Assembly (NCBI GenBank): GCA_041649015.1
Contig: JBAZNU010000001.1
Location: 248,001 to 312,000, forward strand
Origin: Ignavibacteria bacterium
GTDB taxonomy: Bacteria > Bacteroidota > Ignavibacteria > Tepidaquicellales > Tepidaquicellaceae
Direction of reading: 5' to 3'
DNA: 64,000 nucleotides
The position numbers and the translations under genes were made by a program. Numbering within the stretch: the stretch's first letter is position 1; each line of letters opens with the position of its first letter. This document shows positions 54,165 to 63,240 of this stretch, piece by piece. Below the pieces are notes generated by a model. That model searched no databases and was not told the origin of the DNA. It saw nothing but the letters and a program-made list of their open reading frames with translations.

Positions 54165-54359
54165 ATATTCGTATGTTGAACTGTTTATACGATTGTAACC
54201 TAGAAAGTAATGCTTGTTAATATCTTAATAATATCTAAAATAAATCTGATTTAAAGCTGGTATTGGTAGCATTATAGATAAGTAAAACTAATTATTACTT
54301 TAAATAACAGAATTAAGTCCTTTAAATAATTGATGAACTGTGTTTAATATATAATAATA

Positions 54360-55109
54360 TTAAATTAATATTCTTAGCTTTTTTAGTAATTCAGTAGTAT
54401 TTATACCTATACTATTAGTATCAAAAAAATTCACATAATTACCTTCTTTAGAGTACATCCATTTTTGAACTTGGAGAAAGTAATTTGTGAACCAGTGAGG
54501 TTGATAAGGAATGCGAAATATTGCAAGTTTATCGAGTTTTTCTATGGAAGATAAAGAAGGTTCTTTTTTGTTTCGAAAAAGAAGGCAGCATTTGAATAAA
54601 GATAATTCTTCTAAGGATCGATATTCAAAATAATCAGTAAATGATAAAGCAGGCTGAGTATGTGTATTTTCAATTTTTATTATTTCTTTAAATCGTTTTC
54701 CTAAAGAACCATTATCTAACTCTGGAATAATATCTTTAACTTTTTCTGTATATGCAAAAGGAGTTAGAACAGGATAATCTTTAAGTATATCTTTTTTAAA
54801 AAAAGCAAAGCCAATAGGTCTATTTTTGGAGGCAACACGATTAAATTCAAATGGATGAAGTGCTGTTAAAGCTACGTATGGTTTCTTTTTTATTTTTACT
54901 GTACCAGATGATATAATCTCTTCGGCATTTTTAATACTTGTGAAATGTACTAACAATAGTGGTTGTGGGCGACGTGCCCCCAAAATTCTTTTATCGTTTC
55001 CTCTTAATTCTCTGAAATAACGATTTGCCTCATTTTTAAATATTTCCATTTCTGTAATCGTTCTAATTGCCTTTTTAATAATGATTCTATTTGTTGTAGA
55101 TAATTTCAC
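54360..55109 (-). CDS. Hypothetical protein, possibly ART- or AbiGi-like
   Basis: A 249-residue protein. LLLVHFTSIKNAEEIISSGT, followed by a beta-rich block and KPYVALTALHPFEFNR, is reminiscent of ADP-ribosyltransferase-like and abortive-infection proteins that begin with H-F-T/S and a G-x-x loop. I cannot confirm catalytic residues. It is a single gene on the minus strand. Confidence 0.45.
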   Translation of the reverse strand: MKLSTTNRIIIKKAIRTITEMEIFKNEANRYFRELRGNDKRILGARRPQPLLLVHFTSIKNAEEIISSGTVKIKKKPYVALTALHPFEFNRVASKNRPIGFAFFKKDILKDYPVLTPFAYTEKVKDIIPELDNGSLGKRFKEIIKIENTHTQPALSFTDYFEYRSLEELSLFKCCLLFRNKKEPSLSSIEKLDKLAIFRIPYQPHWFTNYFLQVQKWMYSKEGNYVNFFDTNSIGINTTELLKKLRILI

Positions 55110-55343
55110 AATTCTGTTGTTATGGATATTTATAAAAGTGAGTAAGCAAATAAAAGCTCTTAAATTTAATTATAATATTAAATATCGATGAACTTGCCAC
55201 CCAAAATGTAAATTTTTTACTCAAATTGTTCAATTCATTAATTAGAGTTAAATAAGTTGTAAAGCTTATTTAATAAGTAGTAGGAATATCATAAATAAAG
55301 AGTGATGTCTCAAATATCCATGGGTCACTCATTTATATGTTTC

Positions 55344-55637
55344 TCACAGTAAATATTTCTCCCCAAGTAACTCCTCAGCCTTAGCTCGAATTGTTTCTTC
55401 AATCGTGCCTTTAAAAAGTAGTACTGCGAAAGGTATCTCACCGTTAATCAAAACAAATTTATCATCTACTTGCAAAGTCCCGGATATTTTAAACCCTGAT
55501 ATTTTGAATTTAAATTCTCCGGTGTTACCATTCCAGGATTCTTGTAAGTCCTTTACTCCGTCGGAGTGTTGTTCCTTTAGTTTAGGCAGGTTATTTTGAA
55601 TACGGGTGAGAGCTTTTTTATACTCACCAGGATTCAA
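55344..55637 (-). CDS. Polyhydroxyalkanoic-acid-system family protein
   Basis: A 97-residue protein with the family's signature LQESWNGNTGEFKFKISGF, then KISGTLQVDDKFVLINGEIP and a C-terminal TIEETIRAKAEELL. The family is small and poorly understood; some members lie near PHA genes, but none are here. It overlaps the next upstream gene by 14 nt. A fragment of its end recurs at 51288. Confidence 0.75.
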   Translation of the reverse strand: MNPGEYKKALTRIQNNLPKLKEQHSDGVKDLQESWNGNTGEFKFKISGFKISGTLQVDDKFVLINGEIPFAVLLFKGTIEETIRAKAEELLGEKYLL

Positions 55638-55914
55638 TCAATTCCATAAACTCAGACCAAGGGCGGCCACGTTTTTCAAAATCGGTATTTTCATCCTCTA
55701 CATAGCTAATAGATTCACCTTGCCAATAAAGGTCTTGGAATCTCTCGTTGCGCCAAAATTCTATCTTGAGTAATGGCAGACCTGATTTGGTGCTCTCCAG
55801 ACTGTCGGAGTTGACAGGTGGAGTCGGTGGATTGTCATCTTCGTAATTGTCCTTCAAATACAAAGCGAAATCACTTTGGGTGTAAGGGTTGTTGATTATG
55901 CTGATTATTCTCAT
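55624..55914 (-). CDS. Hypothetical protein, 96 residues
   Basis: No family recognised. Acidic, with Pro-rich DDNPPTPPVNSDS and an aromatic segment (RFQDLYWQGESISYVED). It overlaps the PHA-family gene, so the two are co-translated. Confidence 0.5.
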   Translation of the reverse strand: MRIISIINNPYTQSDFALYLKDNYEDDNPPTPPVNSDSLESTKSGLPLLKIEFWRNERFQDLYWQGESISYVEDENTDFEKRGRPWSEFMELIESW

Positions 55915-55954
55915 TTGTCGTAAATATTGATATTATTAAATAGTATAATTTGTT

Positions 55955-57292
55955 TTATGAAACAAGGTTTTGTTCCGCGTCCCCCTCGTTTTTAAAAGAA
56001 CTTAGTTTGCTTTTTATATCTTCAATTGAAATATCATCAATAAAATAAGCAACAGCAGCTTTTCCTATAGTATAAGTGCCAGTATAAGCTATTGCACCGC
56101 TTATTGCACTACCAAAGCCAGGAAAGGGGGCATTTAAAAATTTGGAAAGTTGTTGAGCTGTCCATCTAAATAACATTCCAACACCAGTAATAAGGCCCAT
56201 TGCTGATAAAAATTCTCTTGCGACATTCCAGTTTAATTCTCTGCCCGCCAAATAGGCGATTAACATTGTTAGCATTATTTGTAATGGAAGTAAAACAAAA
56301 ATATCAGAAAAGGGAATAGGTGCAAGACCAATAACTGATGAAGCCGATGAAAAAGAATGGATAAATCTATTTGCAATTTTTTTAACTGCATGTTCACACC
56401 TTGATAACATCATCAAATAAATAGCTGCAGACAAATCAATATTATTTTCTATTAAATTTAACAATTTATCAATTTGATATCTCCCATCAAAAGAAATTTC
56501 TAATTCTTGTCTTTTAGACTCACTTAAATCTGATGGATGACCTTCACAATTCCATTCTAAATATGATGAAACAGAAATTATCTCAACGGCTTGAATATTA
56601 TAATTAATAAACAAATCAGATAATTGTTTTTCTGAATCTTTAATATTTTTAAGTTTACGGTTGTCATATTCTTCCGGTTTTTTTAAACGAGCGGGCATTA
56701 ATTCATCTGATGCATTTAGTACAGCTATTAAAGGTATATTTGTATTAAAAGTATTTTTTACGAAATCATTAATTTTATTTAAAACTTTACTTAACGCCTC
56801 TAAGTCTTTTTCCAAATTATCCCTATCGTTTGCCCTTTTAACATACATTACTCCATCGGGAGCAAAAATGCCTACTGCATTTATTAATACATCAATTGAA
56901 TCTTTGCCCAAGTCTGCTATACCTCGTGTATCTAAAAACTCAAAAATCAATTTTCCATTTAAGTAATAATCGTATTTCTTAATTTTATATGTACCGACCA
57001 TAACATCAGATGTATGAGCTAAATATTTCCCAAACAGTGCATTTATTAAACTACTTTTCCCGGAACCGGTTCTTCCAACTAATATAAATCTAGGAGCTCG
57101 TCTTTCTTTAATCCCTTTTATTAAGACTTTCAATCCTTCATTACCTGATATTGTATTAACAATTTTTTCTTTAATCGCATCAGGTACTGCATCTGGAAGT
57201 TTATCCAATAATTCATTTAGATAGATATGAATATTAGTTACTCTATCTATTCTTTTTTCAAACTCGTCTGAAAATTCAATAGTATTCGGCAT
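55955..57292 (-). CDS. Era/dynamin-like GTPase with C-terminal membrane domain
   Basis: A 445-residue GTPase: G1 GRTGSGKS (73-80), G3 DTRG (121-124), and a divergent G4 (LNASDEL in place of NKxD). The C-terminal third contains two or three hydrophobic helices (IGLAPIPFSDIFVLLPLQIM; FLSAMGLITGVGMLF; then Gly/Ala-rich), like DUF697/YcjF-type domains. It probably acts at the inner membrane. Such GTPases occur in defence islands and in housekeeping. The function is not defined. Confidence 0.75.
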   Translation of the reverse strand: MPNTIEFSDEFEKRIDRVTNIHIYLNELLDKLPDAVPDAIKEKIVNTISGNEGLKVLIKGIKERRAPRFILVGRTGSGKSSLINALFGKYLAHTSDVMVGTYKIKKYDYYLNGKLIFEFLDTRGIADLGKDSIDVLINAVGIFAPDGVMYVKRANDRDNLEKDLEALSKVLNKINDFVKNTFNTNIPLIAVLNASDELMPARLKKPEEYDNRKLKNIKDSEKQLSDLFINYNIQAVEIISVSSYLEWNCEGHPSDLSESKRQELEISFDGRYQIDKLLNLIENNIDLSAAIYLMMLSRCEHAVKKIANRFIHSFSSASSVIGLAPIPFSDIFVLLPLQIMLTMLIAYLAGRELNWNVAREFLSAMGLITGVGMLFRWTAQQLSKFLNAPFPGFGSAISGAIAYTGTYTIGKAAVAYFIDDISIEDIKSKLSSFKNEGDAEQNLVS

Positions 57293-57705
57293 TATTTATC
57301 CTTTCAGTAATGTTTTATAAAAAATATAACATCTGGTATAATAAAAAAGGGACGCATACTTTAAAAGTAAACACATCCCTCACGAAGGCACTGGTATGCC
57401 ATGTTCAAGGAAACATGAAAACAAATAAAGCAGCGTCCCAAAATATATATGGGACGCAGCCTTTTGTTACACGTTTTCCTTAAAATGAAAATTTACCAGT
57501 TTTTCGTGAGGAAACGTTTAAAAGCTACGTACAAATTCTTATGCAAAGAACGTAATAATCTCTACTTCGAAAAGGAGATTATTAATATTAACGTAAATTA
57601 ATAATTTGTGTTAATAAATCAAATGGAATTTTTTTGGTGGTATAACATTAAAGAAGGGGGATTAACCTTCCCCTTTTTTGTTGGTGTGGATTGTGAGTCA
57701 AATAA
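57293..57705. ncRNA. Structured intergenic region with nested inverted repeats, candidate RNA
   Basis: 413 bp without a gene. CCTCACGAA (57378-57386) pairs perfectly with TTCGTGAGG (57503-57511), enclosing smaller stems: CATGTT/AACATG (57400-57417) and GCGTCCC/GGGACGC (57433-57457). An overlapping alternative is ACGTTTTCCT (57471-57480) with AGGAAACGT (57509-57517). A separate hairpin AATAATCTC/GAGATTATT lies at 57554-57583. This could be a regulatory RNA, a double terminator or plasmid-control RNA. The strand is uncertain. Confidence 0.4.
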
Positions 57706-58221
57706 TTATCTTTTGTAAATCCTATGACATCGACCGAATGTTTTAACAAATTTATAATGACATTCTATGCAAAGAGTCCCTTGATTAATACGGTTGAAAA
57801 TTTTATCAAGTATTAATTCAATTTGCTTTGAGTAGTAAGGTATTATACTGCTTGTAAAAATCTGGCTAATGGGTTTATCTCCTTTGTAATTAACATCGAT
57901 ACGGTCTATGATAATGTCTTCATCAACTCTAAAGATAAGAAAAAATTCAATGGTTATAGTACTATCGTCTTTTTTAATGTATTCGAACGATATTTCTGTA
58001 CGGGGGTTATGGTCATTATATTCATCTTGATTTGAATCGTAATATCTAAAATCATTTGTATTTAGTTCAGGGGTATCGTCTTTGTCATCAACTGGTACAT
58101 TCAGCATTAAAAAACATTTCGCTTCATGTCCATTCTCGTAGTAACTGTTCAACTCGGATTGACTGAACTGAACTTTGAATTTCAATCTGTTCATTCCAAA
58201 ACCACTGCATATAACATTCAT
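57706..58221 (-). CDS. Hypothetical beta-rich protein with C-terminal Cys tail
   Basis: A 171-residue, mostly beta protein. It ends LCIECHYKFVKTFGRCHRIYK, a C-x2-C...C-H set that may bind zinc. It starts 1 nt after the GxxExxY gene stops and is probably translated with it. An in-frame ATG at 58194 is an alternative start. No family recognised. Confidence 0.6.
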   Translation of the reverse strand: MNVICSGFGMNRLKFKVQFSQSELNSYYENGHEAKCFLMLNVPVDDKDDTPELNTNDFRYYDSNQDEYNDHNPRTEISFEYIKKDDSTITIEFFLIFRVDEDIIIDRIDVNYKGDKPISQIFTSSIIPYYSKQIELILDKIFNRINQGTLCIECHYKFVKTFGRCHRIYKR

Positions 58222-58222
58222 T

Positions 58223-58837
58223 TTACTTTGTCTTTTTTGTAGCTTTAGTTTTTTTAACTTCCTTTTTAGGAAACTCTGGAAATCTAGCTATGAGATTCAT
58301 TGCCTCTTTTGTACTGTCGAATTCCCATAGTTCCATTTCAAATTTTGGTTTTTCTTTTGGTGGTTTCTTCTTAGTCTCGTCTGTGGTATCAGTTTCGGGT
58401 TCTTCGTCAAGTAATTTAAAGTCTTCAGTTTTTGTAAATTTAACCAACATCCCTAAAGTTATATTTCTAATATCATGATTCTTATTTTTAGGTAAAGATT
58501 TGAAGTAACTTTTCAGTTGTGCTCTGTGGTCAGAACTAATTGCACCTGTAACAGCTTTTAATTCTAATACTAAAGGTACATTTAATTTGATCGCATTATC
58601 CGAGGAAGGAAACAAGACAAAATCTGGTCTATCAACACCAACATAATGTCCCTTGTAAAATACTTCTATGTTTAACTCTTTTAAATAACTAATACTGTTT
58701 TCTCTGAATTCAATAGCAAAAGCATTTTGTACGACTGACTCATCAAAACCTGCCCCAAGTTCTTTGTAAATGTTCTCGGTTATTTTACCAAGCCCTACAA
58801 AAATTGATTCGTAATTTGGTTTTATAGTTTTTGCCAT
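58223..58837 (-). CDS. GxxExxY-family PD-(D/E)XK protein
   Basis: A 204-residue protein with the family's opening (ITENIYKELGAGFDESVVQNA), the nuclease-like DRPDFVLF and LVLELKAV (E-x-K), and LGMLVKFTK. The C-terminal 60 residues are a charged Lys-rich tail. Members adopt a PD-(D/E)XK fold but no physiological activity is established. It forms an operon with the Cys-tail gene. Confidence 0.75.
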   Translation of the reverse strand: MAKTIKPNYESIFVGLGKITENIYKELGAGFDESVVQNAFAIEFRENSISYLKELNIEVFYKGHYVGVDRPDFVLFPSSDNAIKLNVPLVLELKAVTGAISSDHRAQLKSYFKSLPKNKNHDIRNITLGMLVKFTKTEDFKLLDEEPETDTTDETKKKPPKEKPKFEMELWEFDSTKEAMNLIARFPEFPKKEVKKTKATKKTK

Positions 58838-59184
58838 AATATTAAATTTTTTAACAAAGATAGTATAAGCTAATTAAATTTTTAATTCAAAAAATTTTTA
58901 TTTAATCAGAATAAGGAGCTGTGCATCCGGGCCCCTGTGAATCTCTACACTTCCGTAGTTTAAAACGAACCAACTAAAGTAAGTATTGCGTGTGCTAATT
59001 AAACGACCCACCTAAAAATGTAAGTAATCACAAAAAAATCTTTTAACAAACCCCGGTTCGAAGAACCGTATATTTAATAATCTATTTATTATATATTAAT
59101 ATCTATTAAATCTATTAGGAGAAGGACAAACCCCCTGAAACCCTTTACTGTATTGCATTGTAGCTGTTTTTATGTATTTAAAAT
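58838..59184. other. Non-coding, AT-rich segment beside the iteron array
   Basis: Contains a short hairpin CGGTTC-GAA-GAACCG (about 59064-59078), an A/T-only tract near 59080-59115 and a TGTGCA near 58920. No gene. With the adjacent repeats it may belong to a replication origin. Confidence 0.4.
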
Positions 59185-59319
59185 ATTGCATGAGTCCTTA
59201 TTTCATTTGCACAATTACTAATCAGTGATGCACAGTTACTTATAAATGATTGCATGAGTCCTTATTTCAATTTGCACAGGTACTAAGACTGTGCACCACT
59301 ACTTAGCATTTATTGTGCA
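59185..59319. repeat. Iteron-like repeat array, candidate replication origin
   Basis: Two 37-38-bp direct repeats start at 59185 and 59249 (ATTGCATGAGTCCTTATTTC..., then TTTGCACA and ACTAA). TGCACA occurs at 59208, 59229 and 59273, with the inverse TGTGCA at 59290 and 59314. The array touches the 3' end of the winged-helix gene. Iterons beside a Rep gene are the usual layout of a plasmid-type origin. Confidence 0.6.
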
Positions 59320-60279
59320 TTAATTGTTACTCGTAGTGCAGTCATAATTGAAATTTAAACGATTGCCAAATTCTGAGAATTCGTCCATCGGGTTATCATA
59401 GATGAATCCGCCAATACGTCTGCCCTTCGGTTCTTTTCCTTTCACTTTGGTTTTTACTATCTGATAAGCTTCTACTTCTTCGTTCCAAACATGATCTTCC
59501 TTAATGTAAAACTCTTCTTCCGGTTGCAACTCTTGTTTTTGCTGTATGTTTTCTATGGGCCAGAAGTTTTCTTCTTCTGCTTTAGGTATATACGGCTTAT
59601 TATCCGTGTCTTTTTTATGCTCAAAGTAAATATCTATAGTAGTAATTTTTATATCAGCACCCAATTTGATATAGCTGGAATTTTCCAGTACTGATAGGAT
59701 GTCTTTCACAGTTCTGTTATCATAGTTTAGCGCTTTGTGAATCGAATTTATACACTCTTCTGATGCAACCATTTCTCTATCTAAAAGAAAATGTCGGTTT
59801 TTAGATATTAAATAATAATATGTCTCGAAAATCTTCAAAATGAATTTATTAGATTTATACTTCGCTGGAATATAATCTCGAACACGGTATATCATTCTGT
59901 CTAAGTGTTCAAAATACACTTTTATAAAATCAGGATACTTAGTTGTAAAAGCTTCTCCATATTCAGGTTTGTATTTAGTTTTGTACAGTACTTCATCTTT
60001 GATTTTGTAAAGTTTACCAGTTTTCTCCAGAAATCCTTTTTGAGTCAGTTCTTTTACAGCTCTTGATACTGTTGAAGAATTTATACCAAAGAAACTCGTG
60101 ATATCCTCAGTAGGGATTTTGAATCTTTTATCAGGAGCATGCTGCAGGAAATAATTGAACCTGAATTTTAATGATAAATATACCCAGGGGGTGTATTCGC
60201 TTATAAAAACATCGTACTCATCAAAAAGAAATTCAGGTGTTATTTTTATAAAATGTTTTTTTGAATCGTTGTATGCCAT
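59320..60279 (-). CDS. Winged-helix protein, probable replication initiator
   Basis: A 319-residue protein. Residues 30-100 form a winged helix (IPTEDITSFFGINSSTVSRAVKELTQKGF). A second predicted DNA-binding region is VKDILSVLENSSYIKLG. The acidic tail has EEENFWPIEN. Two-wing layout and an adjacent iteron array suggest a Rep (RepA/RepB-like) protein, though a transcription factor is possible. It is 28 nt downstream of another wHTH gene. Confidence 0.6.
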   Translation of the reverse strand: MAYNDSKKHFIKITPEFLFDEYDVFISEYTPWVYLSLKFRFNYFLQHAPDKRFKIPTEDITSFFGINSSTVSRAVKELTQKGFLEKTGKLYKIKDEVLYKTKYKPEYGEAFTTKYPDFIKVYFEHLDRMIYRVRDYIPAKYKSNKFILKIFETYYYLISKNRHFLLDREMVASEECINSIHKALNYDNRTVKDILSVLENSSYIKLGADIKITTIDIYFEHKKDTDNKPYIPKAEEENFWPIENIQQKQELQPEEEFYIKEDHVWNEEVEAYQIVKTKVKGKEPKGRRIGGFIYDNPMDEFSEFGNRLNFNYDCTTSNN

Positions 60280-60306
60280 AATTAAGTCCTTTCCTATATT
60301 AAATGG

Positions 60307-60846
60307 TTAGTTATTATAAAAATTATGTGGTACCTCTGTAGAATACAGTACTTTCTTAGACTCTGAATCGAAAGCATAGATGTAGAAATCGTTGTAAACA
60401 AGAACGCTTCGAGTCGACTTGTGCAATGGTTTTATGTAGTCTGTTTCTTCAATGAGGTTCAGTTGTATTAGCTCTTTATAGGCTGTACGTATCGTGTTAC
60501 GGCATACCCCTGTTTCTTTGCTCAGCTTGAGAATATTAAAATCCTGTGCAATCGCAATTTTGTAATATTCCGGCATATCACAAAAGTCTATAAACCTGAC
60601 TCGAGATTTAAGAATCAGATACAGATAAAAACCAAACGAACACCGCCATGGGATATCAAACAACTTGTCAGAGAATGTGACTTTCAAGGAGTCGAAAACA
60701 GTTGCCAATTTAGGAGAATTAACGTGGTTCAGTTTTTTCTTGATGAACTTAGCTTTTCGTTTATCGTTTTCTTTTCGTAACTGTTCTTCCAAAATAAACT
60801 TCTGTTGTTCGGTAAGCATCATAGTACATACATTAGCAGGCGTCAT
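60307..60846 (-). CDS. Winged-helix DNA-binding protein
   Basis: A 179-residue protein with a GntR/MarR-like helix-turn-helix (ILKLSKETGVCRNTIRTAYKELIQLNLI) in the second half and a Lys-rich N-terminal region. The preceding helix SLKVTFSDKLFDIPWRCSFG resembles the neighbouring gene's layout, so both may derive from a common replication module. Confidence 0.6.
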   Translation of the reverse strand: MTPANVCTMMLTEQQKFILEEQLRKENDKRKAKFIKKKLNHVNSPKLATVFDSLKVTFSDKLFDIPWRCSFGFYLYLILKSRVRFIDFCDMPEYYKIAIAQDFNILKLSKETGVCRNTIRTAYKELIQLNLIEETDYIKPLHKSTRSVLVYNDFYIYAFDSESKKVLYSTEVPHNFYNN

Positions 60847-61042
60847 ACTTATCCCCGTTATATTTTGTATTAAGTCTTTCGATATCTTTCTTCAGCCTGC
60901 AAAGTTCAGCATCACCGTCCATAGTGGTTAGGTACTCCGCAACCACAGCGCCTAATTTATCAATACACTTTTTTTCGAGGTAACCAGAGTCGTAAACGTA
61001 ATAGTAATCGCCAGTAGTTGTAATTTTGTTTGGTTTTTCCAT
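60833..61042 (-). CDS. Small hypothetical protein of the Rep-like operon
   Basis: Sixty-nine residues from ATG 61042 (MEKPNKITTTGDYYYVYDSG), C-terminal helix DAELCRLKKDIERLNTKYNG (coiled-coil-like). A longer frame to 61117 exists, but the extra N-terminus looks untranslated. It overlaps the 60307-60846 gene by 14 nt. Confidence 0.45.
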   Translation of the reverse strand: MEKPNKITTTGDYYYVYDSGYLEKKCIDKLGAVVAEYLTTMDGDAELCRLKKDIERLNTKYNGDKYDAC

Positions 61043-61383
61043 TTTCAGTAATTTTAGATTTATAAATGTGTTCATTAATGTATAGATAGCATTTGACTTT
61101 TTTGAACACAAATGCAAACTACAAATCCATATTACAATTTCGGCTAAAACCTTTTGAAGGGTATTAACAAGGGTAAGTTTAAATCAGGATGAAGTTTTAA
61201 GCAATACCTTAGTTTTTATATACAAACATAAAAAATATAAAATTAAAAGTCAAGTCTAAATTGCTGATTAAACAGTTAAATAAGTATGTTTTGGCCTAAA
61301 ATATGCTGTGATATTAGTTATTTTCTATTTGAAACATGTAAACTTGTATGCTTGTGAAGAAAATTCATACTAGGTATATTGGG

Positions 61384-62049
61384 CTAAAGCAATTTGTAAA
61401 GTTTATCTTTACAATATTCAACACCGCTTATAATCAATTTATGTTTATGCGGGCATGCGACACTACAAGGCGGTATTTTTTCATCAGGTACTCTTCTTAA
61501 CTTGCTCAGATAATTCAACCAGTTTTCAAAGTTGGTTGAATACCTTTTTAAAATCACTTTATCTATAAATTCTTGTTTAGCTGGTTCAAGTAAACTGATA
61601 TTATCCGATAGATGACCATCCCAAACTGATTCGTACATGTCTATATTTTTTTCCAACCACTCAACTGTAGCTTCTGGAAATTCTGGTGGTGTTTTGTATT
61701 CAGGTTTGTATATATTCACTGATATCTTTAAAGTAACAACACCAGTACTCATGTTTATTTTAAATTCAGTAACAAAACTAATACCATCTACATAATCATA
61801 ATACACTATTATTTTTAAGGTATTGTAATCGGGTTCATTTGAGGCAAAATCAACTTTGCCGTAATGACCTATAGGTGCTAAAGTATTTTTATGAATATCG
61901 GGTAGCATATTTAAGTGCTCTTCTTTAAGTGTGAATTCCTGGTTTTCGTTTTGAAATCCTTTAACCAATTGACATTTTAAGAACCAAAAGTCCTTAAACA
62001 AATCTGATTGAAGAGTATATTCACCAAAGTTATTATATTGAAATTTCAT
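61384..62049 (-). CDS. Hypothetical protein, Cys-tail type
   Basis: A 221-residue beta-rich protein; tail PPCSVACPHKHKLIISGVEYC has spaced Cys and His that could bind a metal. No domain recognised. Similar overall plan to the genes at 57706 and 62126. Confidence 0.55.
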   Translation of the reverse strand: MKFQYNNFGEYTLQSDLFKDFWFLKCQLVKGFQNENQEFTLKEEHLNMLPDIHKNTLAPIGHYGKVDFASNEPDYNTLKIIVYYDYVDGISFVTEFKINMSTGVVTLKISVNIYKPEYKTPPEFPEATVEWLEKNIDMYESVWDGHLSDNISLLEPAKQEFIDKVILKRYSTNFENWLNYLSKLRRVPDEKIPPCSVACPHKHKLIISGVEYCKDKLYKLL

Positions 62050-62125
62050 GGTATAGTTTAAATAGAAATTTATATCTTCAGTATTTTAAAAATAAAAATG
62101 TCAAAATGAAATACATAAGAAATAA

Positions 62126-62686
62126 TCATGTTAATCTTGTATCCGGATGCCATTTCAGACAATATCCTCTCTGTTGGTATTCAGGATAAAATTTACAGTT
62201 TTTACATAATTGTACTTTCTTAGGTAATTCAAATATATTTTGGAGCAGTGTATCCAGTTCAGCTAAAAAGCGATATTCGGGCTCAGGAAATGGATACAAA
62301 TACTGCCTTTTAAGGGGAGAATATGTATTGTAAATATACATATCTCGTATTTTTATCTTCCCATCATATTTATAATCTATCTGAATGGCGATAATATAGT
62401 TCTTCTTTGTTTTATGTGAAAAAAGTAAACCGAATTCAGGATTAAAGTATGATAATTTTTTTGAAACAGAACTTGGAAAAAGTCTGTCCTTAAATTCTAA
62501 ATTTTTTGTATCCAGTTCTTTTCCAATGTCAAATATCAGTGATAGAGTTGCAATACACTTTAGTTGAAAAATGAAGTTTTCAGCTTCATATAATTTTCTT
62601 TTATCTTCATTATTTAGTACCACTCTATAATATAGAGTAACTGATTTATCAATCTTGTCTTTATATTTATAAGATTTAATTACCAT
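62126..62686 (-). CDS. Hypothetical protein, Cys-tail type
   Basis: 186 residues from ATG 62686 (MVIKSYKYKDKIDK); a longer reading upstream adds only hydrophobic residues typical of untranslated AT-rich DNA. Tail VQLCKNCKFYPEYQQRGYCL, followed by KWHP, has C-x2-C-x10-C-x3-H, a possible zinc site. Unknown function. Confidence 0.55.
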   Translation of the reverse strand: MVIKSYKYKDKIDKSVTLYYRVVLNNEDKRKLYEAENFIFQLKCIATLSLIFDIGKELDTKNLEFKDRLFPSSVSKKLSYFNPEFGLLFSHKTKKNYIIAIQIDYKYDGKIKIRDMYIYNTYSPLKRQYLYPFPEPEYRFLAELDTLLQNIFELPKKVQLCKNCKFYPEYQQRGYCLKWHPDTRLT

Positions 62687-63240
62687 GATATTTATTACAA
62701 AATTAAGAAAAATACATATAATAGTCAAGTTATATATTATTGATATAACATATAATAATACCTTATTATATTAGTAATAGTATATCAATATAGATATTAT
62801 ATTATTTACTATATTATCAATTATTTATAATCTATTATTAAATAGCTTGACATTTAATTAATTTCATTATATATTGCTTTGGATTCTGATTCCATTCAAG
62901 CCAAGACCGAGAAAGCGTGGTCTTTTAAAAACCGAATTACAATCGTTCTTTAAAATAATGTGATACCTTACAAAGTTGAGATATTTTGTAAAAGTAAAGC
63001 AGAATGTATTTTACTAATGTTAAATTATTTGTATTAAAACATTAGTGGAACATTTTTTTAATTCGGGTAACAAGTTCGAAAAAGTAGTTTATAAAAAACA
63101 CATCGATAAACACCTATCAAACTTACCCCAATTAATTTTTCTTCAAGGCAATTCTTAATTAGGATTTTTCTTATTCTAATTCAGAATTTTAAAAACCCGA
63201 AAATATTGTAAAAAATACTGCAAATACGCAGAAAATATTT
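62687..63240. other. Very AT-rich intergenic region
   Basis: 554 bp. From about 62705 to 62865 it is nearly pure A/T with repeated TATTA/TAATA units. A weak AAGACC/GGTCTT hairpin lies at 62903-62924. Promoter sequences for the ClpP-like gene must lie at the right end. I see no RNA gene. Confidence 0.4.
63150..63188. promoter_or_regulatory. Inverted repeat upstream of the ClpP-like gene
   Basis: AATTCTTAATTAG (63150-63162) faces CTAATTCAGAATT (63176-63188) with 12 of 13 matches and a 13-bp loop. It is 52 bp before the ATG, a plausible operator or a hairpin in the leader. Confidence 0.4.

Noticed and set aside
57293..57705. Retron msr-msd or group II intron
   Set aside because: No reverse transcriptase gene is nearby, and no domain V-like hairpin was recognised.
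62705..62865. Replication origin in the AT-rich tract
   Set aside because: Only low-complexity A/T with no ordered repeats; the 59.2-kb array is a better candidate.
62903..62924. Terminator AAGACC/GGTCTT
   Set aside because: Stem is only 6 bp and no gene ends nearby.
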